DNA of 8,041 bases from Bacteroidota bacterium. GTDB taxonomy: Bacteria; Bacteroidota; Bacteroidia; Chitinophagales; Chitinophagaceae. The notes under the pieces are model-generated. The model made no database searches. It saw only the letters and a program-made list of their open reading frames with translations, and was not told the origin of the DNA. The translations under genes and the position numbers were made by a program. The DNA is taken from contig JAEWDG010000041.1 of the NCBI GenBank assembly GCA_023390215.1, forward strand, positions 1-8,041, given 5' to 3'. This document shows positions 1-5,380 of this stretch, one piece after another (the first letter of the stretch is position 1; each line of letters starts with the position of its first letter).

Positions 1-469
1 TTCGGCACACACCGGCAATAATTGCAAGGCATTGCCAGATCCCGATGATGAAAGATTGTTTCAAGCCGATCTGTTTTTCACAATCAAATCGCGGACGGGT
101 AAAAGCTTTATCGATAAAGATCAGAAAAGCGCCGCCCAGCAATAAGGATACGGCAACAGTTGTGCTGCTTTCAAGTAATTGATCGATTTTATCACTCAAA
201 AGGAATCCAAGTACCAGGGCCGGGATGCCCCCCACGATCAGTGTGAGATAGAAGTTCAGGTTACGGAAGTCGAAGAATTTTTTCCAGTACAGTACTACCA
301 CGGCCAGGATCGCTCCGAGCTGAATGGCGACAGTAAACATTTTTGTATACTCAGAATCCGGTACCCCCAGTAATTTCTCGGTTATGATCATATGGCCTGT
401 TGAAGATATCGGCAGGAATTCGGTGAGGCCTTCCACAATTCCTATTATAACTGATTCAAAAAGATTCAT
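1..469 (-). CDS. uppP: Undecaprenyl-diphosphatase UppP (BacA family), C-terminal part missing at window edge
   Basis: Integral membrane phosphatase that converts undecaprenyl diphosphate to undecaprenyl phosphate, recycling the lipid carrier for peptidoglycan and other envelope glycans; family members confer bacitracin tolerance. The gene reads leftward from ATG 469-467, and 156 codons are visible of the usual ~260-280. The first signature is clear: residues 12-26 read VEGLTEFLPISSTGH, with the paired glutamates of the (E/Q)xxxE motif at E13 and E17, and H26. Hydrophobic helices lie at about 43-61, 74-91 and 103-120. The second family signature, PGxSRSxxT, is only partly in the window and reads AGVCR at residues 152-156, so the usual Pro and Ser are replaced. 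The rest lies outside. The start is supported by alignment of the N-terminus with the family. The gene sits 57 bp downstream of a DUF3098 gene with a terminator in the gap, so it may have its own expression control. Identity is secure; activity is less certain because of the altered motif. Confidence 0.93.
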   Translation of the reverse strand, partial: MNLFESVIIGIVEGLTEFLPISSTGHMIITEKLLGVPDSEYTKMFTVAIQLGAILAVVVLYWKKFFDFRNLNFYLTLIVGGIPALVLGFLLSDKIDQLLESSTTVAVSLLLGGAFLIFIDKAFTRPRFDCEKQIGLKQSFIIGIWQCLAIIAGVCR

Positions 470-480
470 AAGCGGGGCAT

Positions 481-505
481 AAAAAAACGCTGCATAAACA
501 GCGTT
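481..505 (-). terminator. Rho-independent terminator between the DUF3098 gene and uppP
   Basis: Read leftward, AACGCTG (505-499) pairs perfectly with CAGCGTT (492-486) across a 6-nt loop. A run of T follows: A481-A487 on the + strand gives seven T, the first two inside the stem. This is the classic intrinsic terminator layout for leftward transcripts. On the + strand no T tract follows, so it is one-directional. It ends only about 12 bp before the uppP start codon, which is unusual because uppP reads in the same direction. Confidence 0.7.
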
Positions 506-526
506 AAATAAAAAAATGAAATATGA

Positions 527-775
527 TTATTTGGGTTTTTTCATAATGGCTACGATCTCAATTATGAAACCGGCAATAATAAGTATAGGCGCTACCGTTA
601 TACGGGTAGTACTGTACACTTCTTTGGGATCAAAAACTTTCGGATCATTACTCTTTCCCCCGGCCATCAGAAAGAATCCAAATGCGAGAACTAGCAGCCC
701 AACCAGCATGAGAATATAGTTCTCCTTTCCAAACAGGTTGGTTTTATGAACAGGCGCGTTTTTTTGTCGTTGCAT
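527..775 (-). CDS. DUF3098 family small membrane protein
   Basis: An 82-residue protein with two predicted transmembrane helices (about residues 19-39 and 58-76). The connecting segment (about 40-57) is hydrophilic and contains DPKVFDPKEVYS. The N-terminus is basic with no signal peptide cleavage site, and the C-terminus ends in KKPK. This matches the Bacteroidetes DUF3098 family as I recall it: short two-helix proteins usually encoded beside ftsX. No biochemical function is known to me. It starts 34 bp after the ftsX stop codon and reads the same way, so it is probably co-transcribed with ftsX. A strong hairpin terminator follows it. By position it may assist FtsX or envelope assembly, but that is inference from neighbourhood only. 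Confidence 0.85.
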   Translation of the reverse strand: MQRQKNAPVHKTNLFGKENYILMLVGLLVLAFGFFLMAGGKSNDPKVFDPKEVYSTTRITVAPILIIAGFIIEIVAIMKKPK

Positions 776-809
776 GAAAAGCGATTAAGTTTTGCAAGAT
801 ACTAAACCT

Positions 810-1688
810 TTAATAAAGGTCGTCTAGCTTCATTCTCAGGTATTTGATCACAGAACGGTGTGTACTTGCCAGCGTGATCAAAACACCTAAAACGATAATG
901 AAGCCGAAAAGAACGAACATACCCTTCGCATCCCGGAGGATCTTGAACGCCGGCATAAAATTTTCGATCAGTCCGATCACACCCCAAACAGCCGCAATGG
1001 CTATAAGCGCGGCGATAAGCCCATTCACGATAGCCCGCTGATCCATCGGCCTGGCGATGAACCATCGCGTGGCTCCGACCATCTGCATGGTTTTTATAAG
1101 GAACCTGTTGCTGTACATGGCAAGTCTGATGGTATTATCGATAGAGAAAACCACCAGGATGGTAAGCAATCCGGCCGTTATCAGGAAAAATATGGCGCCC
1201 GTTTTCACCAGACCGCTCACTTTGGTAACGGTTTCTGTAGGAAACTGAAATTCGGATATAACATTGGGATAGCTTTCCTGTAGCTGCAGCGCCAATCTGT
1301 CCAGGCTGTCTTTCTCTACATAACTCGCTTTTACATAAAAATCGATGCTTTCCGGAAGCGGATTATTTGAGAGAAATTGGGTCCAGGTGGTATCATTCTC
1401 TGCATTCCAGATCTTGATGGCTTTTTCTTTGTCAACATATTCTACCCTGTTAGCGTAAGGGATGGAAGAAATATAATTTCTAAGACTGTCAATCTGTTTT
1501 TTTGATGCGTCGCGGTTTAGCCATGCATGAACCTGAATATTTTCTTTAAAATAATCTCCTGTTTTGCGAAGGTTCAGGAAGAACCAACCAACAATTCCGA
1601 ACAGGAAGAGAATCAGGGCTACACCAATGATCGCGCCTGTGTAACTTGGTTTCCCCTTTTTGCCGGAGAACTTGCCTGCTTGAGTCAT
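810..1688 (-). CDS. ftsX: Cell division protein FtsX (ABC transporter permease family)
   Basis: A 292-residue inner-membrane protein, full length for the family. It has a short basic cytoplasmic N-terminus, TM1 at about 17-39, and an extracytoplasmic domain of about 120 residues (about 45-160). Three more helices follow at about 164-184, 219-241 and 256-276. After TM2 comes the conserved cytoplasmic segment with NTIRLAMYSNR and QMVGATRWFI (about 185-211), which in this family contacts the ATPase FtsE. Known role: with FtsE it forms an ABC-like complex that does not transport but passes ATP-driven conformational change across the membrane to control peptidoglycan hydrolases during division. 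No ftsE is in the window; in Bacteroidetes it is often encoded elsewhere. ATG at 1688 is chosen because the basic N-terminus and TM1 follow directly, and a promoter-like element lies about 30 bp upstream. It is the first gene of the leftward cluster. Confidence 0.93.
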   Translation of the reverse strand: MTQAGKFSGKKGKPSYTGAIIGVALILFLFGIVGWFFLNLRKTGDYFKENIQVHAWLNRDASKKQIDSLRNYISSIPYANRVEYVDKEKAIKIWNAENDTTWTQFLSNNPLPESIDFYVKASYVEKDSLDRLALQLQESYPNVISEFQFPTETVTKVSGLVKTGAIFFLITAGLLTILVVFSIDNTIRLAMYSNRFLIKTMQMVGATRWFIARPMDQRAIVNGLIAALIAIAAVWGVIGLIENFMPAFKILRDAKGMFVLFGFIIVLGVLITLASTHRSVIKYLRMKLDDLY

Positions 1689-1717
1689 AGTTAGAAATTA
1701 GATGGGGTAGAACTTGG

Positions 1718-1725
1718 CAAAAATA
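1718..1725 (-). promoter_or_regulatory. Candidate Bacteroidetes -7 promoter element for ftsX
   Basis: Read leftward the sequence is TATTTTTG, a perfect match to the TAnnTTTG -7 consensus of Bacteroidetes sigma-ABfr promoters. It is about 29 bp before the ftsX ATG, which gives a short leader of roughly 20-25 nt. No TTTG-like -33 element is found at the usual 19-21 bp spacing; the nearest TTG is 29 bp upstream of the element. Short A/T-rich matches also arise by chance. Confidence 0.4.
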
Positions 1726-1789
1726 GAGGATTTGGGAGTTTGTTTTATTTTTGACAACCGCGAAACGATCACCAACCAAATATATTTTT

Positions 1790-1809
1790 AATGCTTTGAT
1801 ATAAGCATT
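1790..1809. repeat. Perfect inverted repeat in the leuS upstream region
   Basis: AATGCTT (1790-1796) is repeated inverted as AAGCATT (1803-1809) around a 6-nt TGATAT spacer. It lies 84 bp before the leuS start. It could be an operator half-site pair or a leader hairpin. The following sequence is T-rich but broken by A, so it is a poor terminator, and no rightward gene inside the window needs terminating there. A chance match in A/T-rich DNA is possible. Confidence 0.35.
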
Positions 1810-1893
1810 TATTTATTTGTTAAAAAAGAATACCTGATTCCGAAGCGTTGAAATCTTTATTGCGGCCGGTTTTCAGAAAATCAAAATTGTAAA

Positions 1894-4626
1894 ATGGAGT
1901 ACGAGTTTAGAAGAATTGAGCAGTATTGGAACAACAAATGGAAAGAGGATAAGGTATACAAAGTTGAAAACAATTCAGCAAAACCAAAATATTATGTACT
2001 GGATATGTTTCCTTATCCAAGTGGGGCAGGTCTGCATGTAGGCCACCCTCTGGGTTACATCGCCAGTGATATTTACAGCAGGTATAAAAGATTGAAAGGG
2101 TTTAATGTTCTGCATCCTATGGGCTTCGACAGTTTTGGATTACCTGCAGAACAGTATGCGCTCGAAACTGGCCAGCATCCTGCGGAAACAACTAAAAAAA
2201 ACATCGCGACATTCAAATCTCAGCTCGACAAAATTGGTTTCTGTTACGATTGGTCGCGTGAGGTGCAAACAAGTGATCCCGCTTTTTATAAATGGACACA
2301 ATGGATCTTCCTTAAGCTGTTCAACAGTTATTACAGTACCACAACAAATAAGGCTGAACCCATCTCAACGCTTATTCGAAAATTCGAGTCGGCAGGCTCT
2401 GAAACTTTCACTGCTGATGAATGGAAAGCGTTTAGCGGAAAGCAAAAATCAGACATTCTGATGCAATACCGGCTTGCTTACAGCGCTTATGGCGAAGTGA
2501 ACTGGTGCGAAGCGCTGGGAACGGTGCTCGCGAATGATGAGGTGATTAATGGGGTGAGTGAAAGAGGGGGACATCCGGTAGTGAAAAAGAAAATGCGCCA
2601 ATGGTTCCTGCGCATTACGGATTATGCTGACAGGCTGCTGGCAGGGCTGGAAACCGTTGATTTCAGCGAAAGCATGAAAGAAATGCAGAGGAACTGGATA
2701 GGGAAATCTGAAGGCGCGGAACTGGAATTTGCAGTGGCAGGTTCGGGTAAAAAAATTCTGGTTTACACTACCAGACCCGATACGATATTCGGGGTGGATT
2801 TTCTTGTACTTGCTCCTGAACATGAGCTGGTGAATCAGATTACTACTGATGATCAACGTGCATCCGTAGACGCATATCTTGCTTATGTAAAAAGCCGCAG
2901 CGACAGGGAGAGGATGGCCGAAGTAAAACAAATTACGGGTTGCTTCACCGGCGCCTATGCCGAAAATCCATTTGATGGAAGAAAAATTCCTGTCTGGACC
3001 GCGGAATATGTACTGGCCGGTTATGGCACAGGTGCAATCATGGCTGTGCCCTGCGGCGATCAGCGGGATTTCTCGTTCGCTACATTTTTCAATATTTCGA
3101 TCACAAATATTATTGGTGATCATTTCAACGGACAGGAAGCGAATCCAACCAAAGAGGCCATTTTACAGCATTCCGGTTTTTTGAACGGATTGAATATGCG
3201 GGATGCGATCAGCGTGGTGATGGATAAGATTGAATCTTCGGGTATTGGTAAACGTAAGGTAAATTTCAAAATGCGTGATGCGGGCTTCAGCCGCCAGCGT
3301 TATTGGGGCGAACCGTTTCCTATAACCTGGAAAGACGGCGAAGCGATCCCTATGGATGAAAACGAACTCCCCCTGGAATTACCGCATGTTGAAAAATACG
3401 GTCCGGGGCCCGAGGGCGAAGGACCACTTGCTAATCTCGTGAACTGGGTGAATACGCAGGATGGTAAAAGAGAAACTTCCACTATGCCCGGCTATGCAGG
3501 AAGCAGTTGGTATTTTCTGCGGTATATGGATCCGCATAACCGCGAAACATTTTGCGACCGGAGAGCGAGTGATTACTGGAACCAGGTAGATGTATATATC
3601 GGAGGAACGGAACATGCGGTCGGCCATCTCTTATACAGCCGTATGTGGACCAAGTTCCTGTATGATATGGATCTGATCTCATTTGATGAACCTTTTAAAC
3701 GCCTTGTAAACCAGGGAATGATTCAGGGGAGCAGCCGTTTTGTTTACAGGGTTGAAGGAACAAATCAATTTGTTTCTAATGGTCTCAAAGATGAATACAA
3801 AATCGTTCCCTTACATGTTGACGTAAACATGGTAGACGGACTGGAGCTGGATATCGAAGCATTTAAAAAATGGAGACCTGATTTTGCAACAGCATCATTT
3901 ATCCTGGAAGACGGAAAATATATCTGCGGATATGAAACAGAAAAAATGTCGAAAACAAAGTACAATACGGTTAATCCGGATGACCTTGTTTTGAAATACG
4001 GCGCCGACACTTTCCGCATGTATGAAATGTTTCTCGGGCCTGTGGAACAGAGCAAACCCTGGGATACAAAGGGCATTGAAGGCGTTCATCGCTTTCTTCG
4101 TAAATTATGGCGTTTGTTTTTTGATGAACAAAAAGGCATGCTGTGGACAAATGCGGAACCCACGGAAGCTGAATTAAAGTCGCTTCATAAAGGCATAAAA
4201 AAAATTGAAGAGGATACCGCACGTTTTAGTTTCAACACAGCGGTAAGTTCATTTATGATCCTTGTAAATGAATTGTCCGATCTGAAATGTCATAAAAAGC
4301 CGGTGCTGGAAAAATTACTGGTGATGCTTAGTCCGTATGCACCGCATATCGCCGAAGAACTCTGGCACCAGTTAGGAAATGAAGGAACAATACTGAGCGC
4401 AACATACCCGGTATTTGAACAGAAATATTTAATTGAATCAAGCAAAGAATATCCTGTATCGATCAATGGAAAGTTGCGGACGAATATCGTTTTGCCGCTT
4501 GATATGGAGCAGGCTGAAGTGGAATCAGAAGTTTTAAAAAATGAAGTTGTGCAGAAATGGATGGAAGGAAAACCAATCAGGAAGCTGATCTTCGTGAAAG
4601 GCAAAATGATTAATGTGGTCGTATGA
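1894..4626 (+). CDS. leuS: Leucyl-tRNA synthetase (class I)
   Basis: Cytoplasmic enzyme that charges tRNA-Leu with leucine using ATP; 910 residues, normal for Bacteroidetes LeuRS, which carry insertions. The HIGH-type motif is LHVGH (47-51). The editing (CP1) domain spans about 270-445, with TTRPDT at 292-297 and GYGTGAIMAVP at 376-386. The catalytic core resumes with RDAGFSRQRYWGEP (461-474) and GGTEHAVGH (570-578). The KMSKS loop reads KMSKT (684-688). The anticodon-binding helical domain covers about 720-840, and a small C-terminal tRNA-binding domain about 850-910. Residues about 148-195 form a phylum-type insertion beginning after the WTQWIFLKLF helix. The zinc-binding cysteines found near this point in many LeuRS are mostly missing (only C205 remains). 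In the editing domain the usual HD.RD motif reads GDQRD (388-392), keeping the key Asp as D389. ATG 1894 opens MEYEFRRIEQYWNNKW, which fits the family N-terminus. It overlaps the next gene by ATGA. Confidence 0.98.
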   Translation: MEYEFRRIEQYWNNKWKEDKVYKVENNSAKPKYYVLDMFPYPSGAGLHVGHPLGYIASDIYSRYKRLKGFNVLHPMGFDSFGLPAEQYALETGQHPAETTKKNIATFKSQLDKIGFCYDWSREVQTSDPAFYKWTQWIFLKLFNSYYSTTTNKAEPISTLIRKFESAGSETFTADEWKAFSGKQKSDILMQYRLAYSAYGEVNWCEALGTVLANDEVINGVSERGGHPVVKKKMRQWFLRITDYADRLLAGLETVDFSESMKEMQRNWIGKSEGAELEFAVAGSGKKILVYTTRPDTIFGVDFLVLAPEHELVNQITTDDQRASVDAYLAYVKSRSDRERMAEVKQITGCFTGAYAENPFDGRKIPVWTAEYVLAGYGTGAIMAVPCGDQRDFSFATFFNISITNIIGDHFNGQEANPTKEAILQHSGFLNGLNMRDAISVVMDKIESSGIGKRKVNFKMRDAGFSRQRYWGEPFPITWKDGEAIPMDENELPLELPHVEKYGPGPEGEGPLANLVNWVNTQDGKRETSTMPGYAGSSWYFLRYMDPHNRETFCDRRASDYWNQVDVYIGGTEHAVGHLLYSRMWTKFLYDMDLISFDEPFKRLVNQGMIQGSSRFVYRVEGTNQFVSNGLKDEYKIVPLHVDVNMVDGLELDIEAFKKWRPDFATASFILEDGKYICGYETEKMSKTKYNTVNPDDLVLKYGADTFRMYEMFLGPVEQSKPWDTKGIEGVHRFLRKLWRLFFDEQKGMLWTNAEPTEAELKSLHKGIKKIEEDTARFSFNTAVSSFMILVNELSDLKCHKKPVLEKLLVMLSPYAPHIAEELWHQLGNEGTILSATYPVFEQKYLIESSKEYPVSINGKLRTNIVLPLDMEQAEVESEVLKNEVVQKWMEGKPIRKLIFVKGKMINVVV
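4623..4626 (+). promoter_or_regulatory. ATGA stop/start overlap coupling leuS to the M23 gene
   Basis: The M23 ATG (4623-4625) overlaps the leuS TGA (4624-4626). No strong Shine-Dalgarno sequence precedes it. Such an overlap usually means the second gene is translated by ribosomes finishing the first, so the M23 protein should follow LeuRS levels. The overlap is seen directly; the coupling is inferred. Confidence 0.6.
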
Positions 4627-5324
4627 CAAAATCTGATTTAATAAGATCTCTGCTTCAGAATCATCAGGAAGAATTTCATACCATCCTTGCGTTGGAAGTT
4701 TTAAAAAAAGGCATCAGCCCAGTTGATCTTTCTGTTCATAATCCGTTCCTTCAATCCGGTTCTGCGGATGCACTGAATTATGTTTTGGAGAAAACCAGGA
4801 AAGACTCGGTGTCTGAAATTTTATATGGAGGGTATGCCGAGCGCAGAAATCTTTATGTTGCATCTTCTTTATTCAATCCGGCGTATCAGGAACCCAGGGA
4901 TGTACATCTCGGTACAGATATTTGGGCTGATAAGGGTACAGAAATTTTTTCTCCACTTGGTGGTGTAATACATAGCATGGGTTTCAATGATCATCCCGGA
5001 GATTATGGTCCTACCATAATCGTGGAATACCAACTCGATGCGCAACGTTTTTATTGTTTATACGGTCACCTGTCATTCAACGACCTGGGTAAGATCCGTG
5101 AAGGTCAGTATGTAAATCGGGGAGAATTGATCGGTCACCTGGGTGGATTTAATGAAAACGGCGGTTGGCCACCGCATCTTCATTTTCAGATCATTATCGA
5201 CCTTTCTCATTACAACGCTGATTATCCGGGAGTTTGCGCGCATTCGGAAAAAGCATATTGGCTGGGCAATAGTCCCGATCCTGAATTGCTGATCAACCTC
5301 GGCAGGTTTAGGTCAAAAGCTTAA
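4623..5324 (+). CDS. M23-fold (LytM-like) metallopeptidase family protein without signal peptide
   Basis: A 233-residue protein. The first ~65 residues are mostly helical and hydrophilic with no signal peptide or membrane segment, so it is predicted to be cytoplasmic. The M23 domain covers about 90-195 with a full zinc/catalytic set: H95 and D99 (HLGTD), H149 in LYGHLS, and the HxH pair H185/H187 in PPHLHFQI. Known M23 enzymes cut peptide cross-links in peptidoglycan outside the cytoplasm, so a leaderless copy is notable. The segments VHLGTDIWA, DYGPTIIVE, NGGWPPHLHFQI and the tail YPGV...YWLGNSPDPELL resemble, from memory, the central M23 domain of large proteins that join an APH-type kinase, an M23 domain and a class III aminotransferase; here it stands alone. 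ATG 4623 overlaps the leuS stop (ATGA), implying translational coupling. Family assignment is firm; substrate and location are unknown. Confidence 0.88.
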   Translation: MTKSDLIRSLLQNHQEEFHTILALEVLKKGISPVDLSVHNPFLQSGSADALNYVLEKTRKDSVSEILYGGYAERRNLYVASSLFNPAYQEPRDVHLGTDIWADKGTEIFSPLGGVIHSMGFNDHPGDYGPTIIVEYQLDAQRFYCLYGHLSFNDLGKIREGQYVNRGELIGHLGGFNENGGWPPHLHFQIIIDLSHYNADYPGVCAHSEKAYWLGNSPDPELLINLGRFRSKA

Positions 5325-5380
5325 ACAAAGCCTGTCAAACGCGGAAATACGCTATTTTTACATGATATTTTAACGAACCC

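Larger units (their letters stand above)
1689..1893. other. Divergent intergenic region between ftsX and leuS (205 bp)
   Basis: This A/T-rich stretch must hold the promoters for leftward ftsX and rightward leuS. It contains a TATTTTTG element facing ftsX and a 7-bp inverted repeat on the leuS side. I find no good paired -33/-7 promoter for leuS and no Shine-Dalgarno sequence before its ATG (the bases just before it are A/T-rich), as is normal in this phylum. No small gene is supported here. Confidence 0.75.

Noticed and set aside
179..373. Rightward 64-codon frame near the left edge
   Set aside because: It is antisense to uppP, whose reading frame is continuous and clearly homologous there.
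802..1065. Leftward 87-codon frame overlapping the 3' part of ftsX
   Set aside because: It is out of frame within the conserved TM3-TM4 region of FtsX and has no recognisable family or hydrophobic pattern of its own.
1781..1788. TATATTTT as a -7 element for leuS
   Set aside because: It lacks the final G, and the nearest upstream TTTG (1750-1753) is 27 bp away rather than about 19-21. It is not good enough to call.
1812..1819. TTTATTTG as a -7 element for leuS
   Set aside because: The conserved A of TAnnTTTG is missing, and the only nearby TTTG (1795-1798) is 13 bp upstream, too close for a -33 element.
2449..3123. Long antisense open frame (224 codons) inside leuS
   Set aside because: It lies wholly opposite the editing domain of an intact leuS. 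The translation has no recognisable family and an odd composition, so it is a shadow of leuS codon usage.
5353..5360. TATTTTTA before dxs as a separate promoter
   Set aside because: One mismatch to the -7 consensus and no TTTG at the -33 distance. With the short gap, dxs is more simply read from the upstream transcript.
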